NCBI GenBank assembly: GCA_024305405.1
Contig: JAKNDB010000109.1
Coordinates: 1,860,001-1,924,000 of the forward strand
DNA length: 64,000 nt
Source of the DNA: Dirofilaria immitis
Taxonomy: Eukaryota > Nematoda > Chromadorea > Rhabditida > Onchocercidae
Direction: 5' to 3'
In this document: one piece after another, positions 26,069 through 39,200 of the stretch
How positions within the stretch are numbered: the first letter of the stretch is position 1
Layout: each line of letters starts with the position of its first letter
Program-made: the position numbers and the translations under genes
The notes under the pieces: model-generated
What the model was told of the DNA's origin: nothing
Database searches by the model: none
What the model saw: only the letters and a program-made list of their open reading frames with translations

Positions 26069-27223
26069 GAATCAGATTTATTTTCGAAAGTTATCGATCT
26101 ACTGTTTGCATGTTTATGGTATAATTTATATGTTTAGTAGGGTTTGGGTAAAGCTTTTATAATGTATGGTATGAAGTTATAGATAGTGTCATTTGCAGAA
26201 ATTTCTTCATGGGAAATAAATTGTTTACAAATTCTCTGCGCTTGTGATATAAAAATTTTGAAACTGTTAAAATGACTAATGATTAGAATTGAATGAGCCT
26301 TCAAAAATTATCCGAAAAAAATTTATTGTTTAGCACATCCATTGCCTTAAAATCGAATAAAAATTTCATCATATTCATTAAAACTGCAGAAAATATTTAC
26401 AACATTTACAGCCAATATTTAAATAAGGAGTAACACTTATAAATTTTTTACATTTCTGCAGTAACCATAATTTTACTATTTTTAGTTATTGACTTGAATT
26501 TTAACAGCAAAATTTTGTTTGAAATAGTTGTGACATCGTTTTAACTAAAAACTTCCATTGAATCTATCTTCTTCATTGTGCTAATTCTCACGATTTTATA
26601 AAAAAATTCTTGGTTTGGATTCTGATAATCTATAATTAGTTATCTATCATACAGCACTGAAGAGTGAGAGAAAATTTTTGATGAAAATTCATATTGCTAA
26701 AATAAATTTATTGTTTTTGGAATAATGTAGAAAAACGACAATGATATTGAGAAAAATCGTACAATCTTTGTAAGATATTATTTTCTCCGTCTAAATCGTT
26801 TTATCCTTCTTGAATAAAACGTATCTTCTTCAATGTTATTAATTCTTTTCTTTTCTCTTTTAATATTCTTATCATTCCAAGCTAGAAATTTTTCAACTAT
26901 GATTTGCAAACATCTTTTAAACAATGAATTTCAAGTCACAATGACCGTCAAATGTGCGCATTCAGTCTTATCATAGCGTCATCTCTTGTCAGATGAAGGG
27001 AAGAATCCAACAGTAATCAAAAGACAGGTAGTAATGAGGATAATTTTAGAATAATAGTCGAGGGAAGTACAATCAAAATAGAATAAACAAATTTAATGTC
27101 TTCTATTTAAAAAAAAAAAAAAGATTCTGTACATAACAAATAACTTTGATATATAAAAGATGCATTCCCTGAAGTATAACCGCAATCTTTTAACAATGCA
27201 TAATAGCACTGTTGGCCGGGCAA
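26069..27223. other. Intergenic between convergent genes
   Basis: AT-rich stretch between the stop of the lustrin-like gene (+) and the stop of the LIM gene (-). It should hold both 3' untranslated regions. No coding signal seen. Confidence 0.5.
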
Positions 27224-30200
27224 TCAGTTTGTTATCACAAACTGTTGATTGTGTCGGAAAACATATGAACTCTGAGCAACAAATAAGCGACGAAAATGTG
27301 TCTCACAGAAAATACTGCCATCTGTTGATCGCTGACAATTTTCCACTCTAAAGGTATTTCAATCAAGTAAATTTGTGGGAAAAAAAGAACGATGAGCAAC
27401 TTCTATGTACTTTTTAATTCCAGTTCATTGAGACTCATCTTTAAATCAAATATTTGTGCCATTTGTTATATCCCATCAGAATTCCGTTCAATATAATACT
27501 TTCAAAAAGCGATCAGTGACTAGGTAAATTACAAGAGACATCTGGTTTAGAAAGAAATCCACAATGGACCACTGATGTTGCAGATGCATGCAGTCCGGCT
27601 GCTATGGTGGTTTACAAGTATTTGAAAAATCTTGCGAACCATCCCATTGTTACTTATTGTTATTGAATTATTTTCATTGCATCTGATGTGCTTCCTATAT
27701 TAGTGAAGTGAAAGAGGTGATTGGAATAAAACTGGAATTATAAGAAAATTGATATATTTTGCAGGTTACGCAACATTAAATGAGCGAGCTGTAGTAAAAC
27801 TTCGAAACACTTATGCGATTTATGTATTAATAACATTTAGTTCTTTTTTGCAAAATATTAACATTTGTTAAGATTTTTAATGATTCCAACTTTTTATGCA
27901 TATAATTTACTACTGCGTTTCAGTAAATTTATGATAAATTTAATTGATAAAATATGCAGAAATTATGAAAAAATTGAATCATATAATTTTTCATTTAAGA
28001 AAATTCAAAGATATGCAATCCAAATGATAAATATCAGCTATGGTGAACTTTTTACAAGTTTCTTTGATTTATATTTTTATAAACATTTTGGTAGCAATTC
28101 AAGCTATTCAAGCAATATAAGAAGACGAAAAATTTTGTGCTTTTTAAAGTACGAAAATTTAAAATTAGGTCCAAAAAAAGTAATTGTAGTTATAAGCGAT
28201 TTTAGGAATTCATAGCTTTTTGGCTTAGCTTGGCCATCAAATCGTTGTTGTTATACATTATATTTCAGGCCAAAAAAGAAAATTCCGAGAAATATCGAGA
28301 AGCTATATATCTGTGTGCGAAATCGAAATGAACTAGTATTAGCAAATTTGATTATAACATTATGTTTCAATCAATGCGCTCATCTTCTCAGAGTTTTTAA
28401 TTTGTTGGTTATGGAATAGGAGGAATTTTAATCCTAAAAGGGCCTCGAAGTTAAGACTTGAAGAAAAAAACCGAAAAAATTTGAAAATATAATGTTAGTT
28501 GCGAAGTTGTATAGTGTTATCCTAATTTGCAACATGACAATTGTGTTATTCATGCCGTATTATCTATTTTCATTTTTTTGCAAGCTGCTGCTACCATCAA
28601 AGCAAACTAAAAGCATGTCACACATTGCATTGCACACAATTTTATAATGGTAGCTTGACCTGAAATGATTTGATGATTCAAGCTAACAAAAACCCGACTA
28701 TCACTGAATGAAACGAATTTTATCCATATGCCCTCTTACGTCATACAAAGTATACAGTTAATGTTTGATATAATAATGAAAGCTCAGTAAATCACTAAGC
28801 AATTCTGGCATTTTTGATGGCATCCGGGCTTCTATTGTTATCATAGAATAAAAAATTGGTGTGAAACAAAGAATTTTTTGAAGTTCTGAATGGAAATTAA
28901 CAGAGAACAAATATTTCTGCCGGGTTTTTAATGAAACTCTGAGTTATCAAATAAAGTTTGAGTAAATGGTTATTAGTAAATATAGTCTGGAAATTTTTGT
29001 GCAAATAGTATTAAGATCCAATGTTTCGGGAAATCTTAAAAATGATTCGCAATCATTTAAGTTTATGTTTATCTGAACGAAATGTATAATCTCTAGAAAG
29101 GAAAATTTAATTTTTACCTTAAATGCAGACCGCAATGCTTACATCGAAAACATTTTAAGTGATATAATTGTGAGAAACACTGCAAACGTTCCGCAAGATA
29201 CACAGCTTTACCACAGCAACTGCATAGCGGAGAAGATGTTACACGAACATTCCGAATCTGAAGTCAAGGAAATTTCATGCATTGTTATTTTAACATAAAA
29301 ATACAGCATTTTACAGCATTCCTTATTTCATGTTAATTAAAAGAACAGCACATACAATGAACTCAAAACATCAGCTTGAAAATTTTACTCATCTTCAAAT
29401 AATCAGACTTTATTACTGTGTCAGATCTATGAATGCAATAAATCTTATGATTCCAGAACTAGCGTCACAAATTCAAATCTTTTTTGAGATGTTAGTACAG
29501 GCTCAATTATGTAGCTATCATTGGAAGACGCAATGAATTGGGTGAGTAAAAAGAAATTTGAAATAATTAAACATTGTTAGTAAAAACATATTTTTAAAAT
29601 AGATTATACTTAAATTAGTTCACTCAAATAAATTCCAACTGCATTATTAGTTGAAAACTTTTAAGTAAAAAACATGCGAGAAAATGTAATTTGTATCATT
29701 TTGTATAAATCGTTCTAATTGAAATATTTTACTTCAAAAATAAATAGAGCAAATAATAAAAGAATCTTGAATCATGAAAGATGCGACTTCTTATAACGTA
29801 CTGAAACATTGAAACATGATGATGTTACTTAACAACGGATTTCTTCTGCATATTTTACTTTTCCTGCAAAATGCTTTTCATACTACATTTACTTAAACAT
29901 CATTCACCTGCAAAACTCATTGATTTCATTCATTTTCTTTTCTAAAACTTCACCTAAATATTTTGGTGATTATTTTATTTTTGTGTTGAAACATTTTCAA
30001 CTTTCATGATGTATTTATATTAATTAAATCGAAACTAGAATTCCGAAATTTGTAGAAATCAACTCACTGCATAATACCTCTTCTTTAACTTTAAGTTGCA
30101 AGGAAATGATATGAATTACTTTCAAAAACCATCTGCCATATTTATAATTTTGCATCTGGTAGTTGTAAAATCATTTAAAATATTAAAGTACTGCAAAATG

Positions 30201-33200
30201 ATTCGTACAACAGATAGGTTGGTAAGGAAGCACAGGTAATTTAAATGGGCTGCAGGAGAAAAAATAAATATCAGAAAAAGAAGTGGAAAAGTAGTAGTGC
30301 CCAAGAATTATTAGACTAACCATTTGTGCAGAACTTTTCGATGGCATTCGACTCTTTTCAGCTTTTTAGCCTCTTTTTTGAATTTTTCCCATTTTGCAGT
30401 CATTTTTGAAGCATGATCAGCAGCTACATGAATTTCTTCTCTCTCAAGAAATTTCTCTTCTTCAGGCGTCTCTTCACGAACAGCAGCCGCTTCCTCTTTT
30501 TCACCTTTAAGATTTTGTTTGCTAAATCCCACAGCATAATTATTGCATGCGATAAAACTAAATTTCTGTTATAGATTCGGTTGAAAAAAAGTAAAAATTA
30601 AGTTACGCCTCAATCGTTCGAATTCTTCCTCGAGTTGTCTACGCTTTTCCTCCGCTGTTTCAATTTCAAGTTCATTTCCAACCTTTTCGAACTGTTCTTT
30701 CAGATTACGCGCAGCTATCTAAAAATCATTCGTTGAGAGGCATAACATCCAGTGCTTGATAATAGATTATCTAAAATTCGTATTTTTCGGGAATCGAACT
30801 TATGAATGTAAAGATGCTACTTCTCAGGATGTATCAAAAGACTTCATATACTAAAGGAATACCTTGATTTCATCCAAATCACTAGGTCGTTCGTGTTTTG
30901 TCTTTACTTCTTCTCCTCTACCAATATTTGTGAACTTTTGCATGAGATTTTTAACATCATAAGCATCATCATCTTCTCTTTCATTCTCTATAAATAAACA
31001 AGAATTCAAATAATCATAAAATGATACAGAAAAAACAGTCCTTTTTTCTCACCTACTATCACATCCCTATTTTCAATAGTGGCGTGGAATTCAAAAGCCA
31101 TGCATGCATTAGCGATTCACGAAGAGAATGATTTTATGGAAGAAATGATAGATGAGAATTCATATGATGACCTTTAAATTTCTTTAGATTTGGCTCAAGT
31201 CAGGTTCAACTGTGAAGGCATATATTTGGAAATCGTTTCAAAACTATGTTATATGGTAAAATTTTGCCATGATTTTGATTTCTTCCATTGCTAACACTTA
31301 CTTACCTTCACTCTCGACTATTCTCCTGTTCACTGGTTCCGGGACTGCTCCTTCCTTTCTGTCCCACTTGCTTATATGCTTCTCCTGATGGGAAAAATAA
31401 ATAAATATGAAAATCAGTAGAAAAATATTTCATTTAGTTAGGATTCTTTGATTTCAAAAGTTCGGAGATAGTTTTAATAACTAAAGTGAAATATTTGAAT
31501 TATTAATATGTAATGCTGAATCAATAATCTCTACCCGATTCTCTGAAGCAATTGTTTGAGCTCCCTCAGCATCAATTTGTTGAAATTTCTGCCTAGCTTT
31601 ACCAGCCATTTTAATTTCTACATCCAGCAGTTTGTCTGAAAACTTCCAATCTCATTTTCGTATCATAAAATAACACTGCGCGAGCATAGCTGAGACAGAT
31701 CATTAGCGACGTTATCATTTAAAAAACACGAACCTTCATGTTCATTTCTGGAGGAATAATCTCCTTTTTCGAAACGATCTTTGATCGTCCCAATTTCAGC
31801 CTCCATTCCAGCTTCAATTCCGGTATTGTCAGATGCCTGCAATAATTTAGGAAGAGTAATTACGTTGAAGAGTAAGGATAAAATTGCGCTAATAAATTTA
31901 ATGGGAACTTTTCTTCCGCAATAATGCGCTAGCATCATAGTTCATAAAAAATAATCAGATTTCTAAGATTCGATTATTGACTTGTTTGAAAAACATGAAT
32001 AAATAACAAATTTTTAAATGAGACACTATATTTTTGGCTTTCAACCACTAATTCTTCTATTATCCTGGATAAAAAAGTCATTTTTAAGTTTAAATTTGGC
32101 GAATAAAAAGGATAATTGATGCACTTTTTCGACGGCTTCTCTCTGTGCAGCTGCTCGTCTAACAAGTTTGTACCTTAAAAACTCCTCTTCAATTTGTTTC
32201 TTTTTCAATTCCGCTCTTTCTTCCGGTGTCATTTCCAAATTATCCTCTCCTGAAATGTTTTCGTTTATCCTTTTATATCTAATATAAATTTTCATTCCAT
32301 TGTACTTAATTATTTAAGCTTTTTTGTTAAGCAAGAATTTTACATTGAATTTCATTTGGACTGTATGATCCAAATTTCAATCTATCACCTTTGAAATATA
32401 AAAAAATAAGTGATACTTACTTTTTCAAACGCTGATTTAAGACCACTGAGGTCTCCGGCGTGTATATCAACCTCAACCTTCTGAACCTGGATGTCTCCTT
32501 CACCTTTTTCAAAACGTTCTTTGAAATCTTGAAGCTCTGCAAACAAATTTTATCATTTTGATCAAATTAATTAAAAATTTTTTTCAAAAAATAAATTAAA
32601 AACTTTCTAAATTAATTTGTAGTTGATTGATTTATTTCAATGATAAATAGATAATAAATATAATGCTTGGAAATAACATTAAAAAATTTGCCTCCTAAAA
32701 AAAAATAGACTTCAGAATTCTGTATCTTGAAAATAGTTTAACGTCGCAGTACTGCAATATGTAATAAAGCATCTGATAAAGTAGCTATTGATTTTCATAT
32801 CCTTCAAACTTCAAACTGAATTTTATTGCTAAATATTTTAGATTCTTGCCCAATCGAATTTTAGCTATTCAAACAAATCATCAGATTCAAAGAATGCAAT
32901 TATAATCAGCTAGATCTAAAAGACTACCTTAGTTTTGCTGCCCATTTTTTAAGAAGTATAGAAATGCTTGTTCAGCCATGTTAGATACTGGAATTTTTTT
33001 GAACAAATTGAAAACTGAGAGATGAAAAAACATGGACTTTTAAACTCAAGTTCTTGAAGTTCAATAGCAGTTCTCTCGATCGGCCCAGACTGAAATGCTG
33101 AACCTTCCAAAAATGATTTGCGAGCATCAGCTACTCCTGAATTCGGATTTCGATTGATACAAATTCGCTAATGATTGGAAAAAAGAAGTTGCAGAAAATT

Positions 33201-36200
33201 AAGTTGGTAACATTTAATTAATTTGGTTCATTGCATAGAATGCCATGATATGAAGACCATGACATTATCATTTTTGCAAACAAAACATGGAAATTGATCG
33301 GCTTCCTAAGTTAAATCTTTGTTCTATAAACAATATCATATTAAAGAGAAAATAATCATTTTTCCATGCTAAGACAGCTGAACTCTAAACGAAGCTGAAC
33401 TTAACCTGAAGTATTAAGTTCACTACTGTCCCATTGTTTAGCAACTTTCTGTTCTGTTTCAACCATCTCCTGGAAGCGCTCTCTGATTCCAGGACAATTT
33501 CGCAATTCCTTTAAATCATCCTTCATCTCTTTGACATCGATTGCTTGCAAATTGCCTGCTTGCCATTTATTCTTTATATCACCTACCTAAAAACTTATTT
33601 AGAAAAAATTATTCGCCGTGTATGCTTTCCAATAAGGGAACCAGAAAAAATTTAATGATTTATCCCATATATATTTCTGAAGCTTTATAAATCAATTTTT
33701 TAAAAAATGCAACTTTTTCAGACTCAAACTTGATAAGCAATATTTGAATGTCAAACCCGTTCAAAATTAAGTTCTTCCTTGCGACGTTTCTTGTCTTCAC
33801 GAACTATATTTGGATCTCTTTCATCTTCTTCTTCCTCTTCCTGTTCTTCGTTGGCGGCACCCATAACAAATCTACAGAAAGACGATTAATAAACTTCGTA
33901 TGCAAAATTATATTTTCAAGTTATAAAGTTCAAAAAACTTGAGCTAGAAAATTTTCATTTTATTAAGTAATCATAAAGAGTTTATTCCTTCTTCACAACT
34001 AAAGCTTATTCAATACTTGACGCAAATTTCAACTCATTAATACCGCAACTTTTACATTTTACTTGTATCTTAGTGTATATTGCCGATGCAATTAAAATGC
34101 ATACTTCTCCAAATTAGCTTTAACTTTTCCTGAAATAATCTCATCAGCAACATTTTTCTTTTCGGTATATGTGACTTCTGCCTCCTTCGCAGAATTTTCC
34201 CAATCTCCTTTTCTAGCCTTTAATGATCCAATAGTGGACAAATCGTCTAATTTTGTACCGCCTAAAATTCACGTTAATAAGATGTTAAAAAGACTTTCAA
34301 ATAATAATTAGCTTTGATTTATATGATAGTTCCAGTTCTTCAGTGGTCATTTGCGATCTGGAAAACTAAATATTAATGGCAATAGCGAGGTTTTATAACA
34401 ATTTTCATCTGAAAAGTTTACTTCAGAAAATCAAAAATTTGATGTTCCTAAAGTAATTTCGTTAGATCTTTTTCTTTCCTATTCATTAGAATCTGATGCG
34501 TAAAATCTATCATCGTCAATATTCTGACTGTCAATACAATGATCCGCCTCATTATGCCGTGTTTGGACCACCACCTTAATAGATTTATTGAAAAGTTCAC
34601 ATGAAACAAAAAGAATGTTACATTATTTAAACATGAAAAAGCCTGAGATCTGCATTAAGAAATACCGTTCGCACAGCGATTCGTTTTCTATGTCATCTGT
34701 TTCGTCGTACTAATTAATGAAGCTATTTACGATTTACGATATAAGCAGTAATATTTTGGATATGTTGAAAAATGCGGAAAAGTAATAGTAAAATCATGAA
34801 AACAAAGGCGCGAATAACGCCTTTTTCTCTTTGAGCATTTTACATAAAAATCGAAAATGTGGGAACATGGTTTATTTCTTCTGGAAAGTTATAAGTTGTA
34901 AAATTTATAGAGCGAACGAATCCATATTTTGTTAGTGCTTATATATGAGTATCTGCATTTCATAATCCTCAGCATTTTTGAAGAACTAACTAGTATTCAA
35001 AGTTTTGTATGACAAATAAAAACTCAATAAAAGCGGAGATTCAAGGTCTTTCGCATTTCTATTTATTGCGATTTTTTAAAATAAAAATCAGACATTATTA
35101 TTGCAATTTATACCTTATAGTAAATAACATCCAAGATAACTGAGATATATGGAAATGAAACGATCTAGGCCATACAAAGTTGAAGTGTTGTGGAAAATTA
35201 GATTGTTAAGGCGTTAAGTAAATCAATGTATCTGAAGAGTAGCAAAGTTGGTTTTAGCTTGATAGAAATATCATAAAACATTTTCAAAATTTTTAAAATG
35301 TGTGATGAAAGGATAAGTATAATTGCGTCAATTTGAGATGAAACTACTTTTTTGTTTGAATCAGAAAATTTTATTGCTGTAAGCTACTACGAACTAAATT
35401 TAAGAAGAGATTTAAAGCAAAATAGGAAGAGAATTTCAAAGTAGTTCACATAGGCTTTTTTTTTTTTAAACGGTTGATTCAACTGGCATGACAAAAATCA
35501 TTAGATGAATGTAAAAAGGACGAAGAGCGAATATTCATTACGAATCGAATTTCAATCGATTTATAAATCTATGTGGTTCGTATTCAAAAAAATATGAAAT
35601 AAATAAGGCGTTTTTATCTCGCCGTTATTTTTAATCCCATCATGCAATGCTTATGTAATGTTCGTGATCTTCAACTAAAATTTCAAAATAATAGCTCGTA
35701 TTACAATACAAAAGAGTAATAAATTTGTTGAAAAAGCCGAAAGTCTTTTGTAAATTATAGATATGATGAAATAATCGGAGAATCTTTGTATATATCTCGG
35801 TATAAACAGGTTTTTGATAAACTGAGCTTTTGATCTTTTACACTATAGTTAACAACTATAGTCGACGATAAGTAGGAAATAAACTCATTTTTTACTAAAT
35901 TAGCATATAATTTATCTGCTTTCCTTGTGCTATAAATTAACATGTTGTAGATTGTGCTAGAATCATCCATTTGAATCTGTGCAAATTATAAAGCATCAAA
36001 ACGTGAAGAAACATCAATCAGAAGAAGGATAAGAACAAACAGAACTCTCTGTACAAACTGAACAAATAGAAATCTCAGAATGATTAGAACCTATACAATC
36101 AGTACGATTAGACCGAGCAGAACACTCAAAGAAAATTTGAGGAGTAATCTTTCGATTGAACAATAACGAAGAACAACGAGGTTGTGATCGATTCTGCTAG

Positions 36201-39200
36201 TGATATTGTCAGATAATTATTTGTCTTTAACGTAAAGCAATAATAAATCCTCCATCAACAAATAAAACCTTTAGCAGAATTATGCATCTATGCCAAGCGT
36301 CGAGAAACTAGAAACTTTTACAACAAAGTTTTTGATTTCATATTTTTAGCTAATATTTATAGATCATTCCGATGCAAATGTTGAGAAATGATTATTAAAA
36401 GTAGTGGAGCAGTGAGTTGATAAATGAGTAAATTTTACCTGTAATTGATATGCAAACTCCAGTGAAGTTGTCCATTTCACAGAAAGATGAAATATGGTCA
36501 GTGCGCCGAAGCAGTTCAATCGGTCATAGTGCTACTATCATCGTCATCACCAATATCATAAGATGAGATGAGTCTAGCCGACGTCATCACCCTCTCACCC
36601 CTCTACTTCTCCCGTCCCGTTTTCTTACATTATAAATTTGTTATGAATATTTCATATGAAATAGTTCATATATCGCAAGAAAACTCGCTCTTTTCCTTTA
36701 TCAAATATATATATATATCATATACAAATATATCTGACAGTAGGAGTTCCTGCTTTCGAGATTCCATTGATATATAAACTGTTTCAATGCATACCTAATT
36801 GTCATCATAAATAATTTCTCCCGATATATTGCTGCTGCTTGTTGCTATGTTTATGATAATATTTTATATCTTTTAGATTGTATGAAATATAAAGCAGTTG
36901 AAACCAAACAAACGCATGGAAATGCAGAAAAGTGAAGAGAAGAAAATTCAGCAAGGAAACAAAGAACTCGCACTACTTCCCAAAAAAAAATTCAATCTTA
37001 AACTCACTACTTTCTCTAACGCATCCAAAAGAGAAAGAATTTAGCGCTATGAATTTTTTGAACTAAGATTATGATCAATTGTTGAAGCTTCATGGAAAGA
37101 TTAGATAGGAGCATATTTAATAATAAGGATGTAAGAGGAGTGGACGTGAAAAAAATGCTTGAATTTTTCAGAACACAATTTACATCTTGAAGTTCAACAG
37201 GAAAAAATGAAAAAGTTATTTTAAAAAAGTATGAAAAGAGTCATCATTTACAGGAATAGAATTGAATAAATTATAACTTACTTTTAATGACATCATCTCC
37301 AAGTTGCTTTGGTTTCGACGATACTGCATATTCCTCTTCTTCTTCTACTCTTTCATCCTCTATATAATTTATTTCTTATGCGATTATTCTTTCGGCTATT
37401 AAACTTCGTTAAGATAATAATGTAAAATCGATGAGACAAAGAATCGAATGAAGTGTTATAGAAATAGGAAAGAGAATCAAAAAAGAAAAAATTGGAAAAA
37501 TTTTTCGGGAAACTAGCCTTCTATCGTAGCAGGATCCATTGTTATTGCAATTTCAGGATGAAATATTTCAAAGTAATGAACTTTACACATTAATTGTTCA
37601 TCATGCATATTATAATTCGCTACCCTGAAGAGTAATCAAAAAATTCTCAGTGGAAGAATGTTTAATGTTGTATGCTAATTGAATCCACAAGAGAAAGCGC
37701 GATAGTTCTGGTAATTGTTAGCTGTAGTAATAAAACGTATGATCGTGAAAACCTTAAGATAAACATCTCAACTTTTAACGCTTCTTAAAAAAAAAAAAAA
37801 AAAGGCATTTCTCCATCTTTTTTAGTCAACTAGAAACATTTTAATTAATTATGGAAATAAAAAGAATTTGCTTACGTCAATTTTTTGCCACATTTGACAC
37901 ATTTAAAACATTGAATATGATAATTCCGCTTATTAGCAAAGATTCTTTCAACAGAATAAACTGTTTTCAGACACACTGGACACTCGTTCGGAGCATCATC
38001 TGCTGTAAGATCTGTCTAAAGAAAATAAATCATTTTGAGGGAATTGCTTTTTATGTTTTGAAAAGGCATGTTAAAAACATAGTATCAATGGAGATTCAAC
38101 AAACATATGAAATGCTTGCTAATTTTTATTGCAACGTTTAAAGCTGCTGAAAAAAAAATCATTCAAGACTAATTAAATATAGGAAACCTGCGCAAATGTC
38201 CTCATCACTCGCCTTTTGTCTGCTTCCGAACGCTCAATAACAATTTGCTCTCGTTCAGTTTTATTACCTTCTTGAGGATTTTCGAAGGCATCCTTAATGT
38301 TTTCTAGATTTTCTTTCCCAACACCTGTCAGTTCTTTTTCTATAGTTTTCAAACGTTCTTCGAGATTCTCTTTCATCACTTCCGGAAGATTCTCGAATTT
38401 ATTTTTGAATTTCGAATATTTTTCCTGAAAAAGCTGCAAAATCATCGAAAAAAATGATGGAAAATTGAAATCATAGCACTATGCTATCTAAATAATGTGT
38501 CCTTCTGGTGAATCTTTGGAACAAATATGATTGCGCATAGACCGTCCAGAAGAATCATGTGGAATGGTTGTTAAATTAATCAGTTTAAATCACCGCTCAA
38601 TTAGATTTTCACGATGAAAAACAAAGATTCCGAAGATGAGTAATATTTTTGGAAAAATATAGTGTAAAGAAGAAAGGTTTCATTTTTTTCTCTAAAGATT
38701 AAGAATAAGCAGAAACAAACTTTTGTAACAGCGGCAAGTTGTTCACGTTCTTCATCAATCGGCTTCATTTCATTCTCCAACTCATTTTTTGTTTTACCTA
38801 AAATCGGAGTTACAATTAAAATTATTTACATAGTTACAAGGATGAATAAACTAAACTTTCTAAGCTACGCATGCGATGATATGAAACCATGTTAACACAA
38901 AATAAATATTTCAAAATGTTATGAAAATTATGTGAGCTATTATAAATTTTAGATTGTTGCTATTGTCATGTAAAGTTTTACTAGCTAAATATTTATAATC
39001 TTTAGCTTTTTCATCTAAAATTGCCTCTTTAGGAAAAATTTAAAATGAAATGCATACCCTCAATAAAATCTCTTTTTATTTTATTTATTTCAGATTTTTC
39101 CTTTAATTGACTTAATTCCTCAAGTCGTTTCTCATCCTTCAGCGCCTCCTTTGTTTCCTTCAAAGCGGCTTTCTGAAAGCCGGCTAATAAAGCAAACATA

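Noticed and set aside
27865..28215. 116-codon plus-strand frame rich in Phe, Ile, Asn and Lys
   Set aside because: Composition is what AT-rich non-coding DNA gives; no acceptor, donor or homolog recognised.
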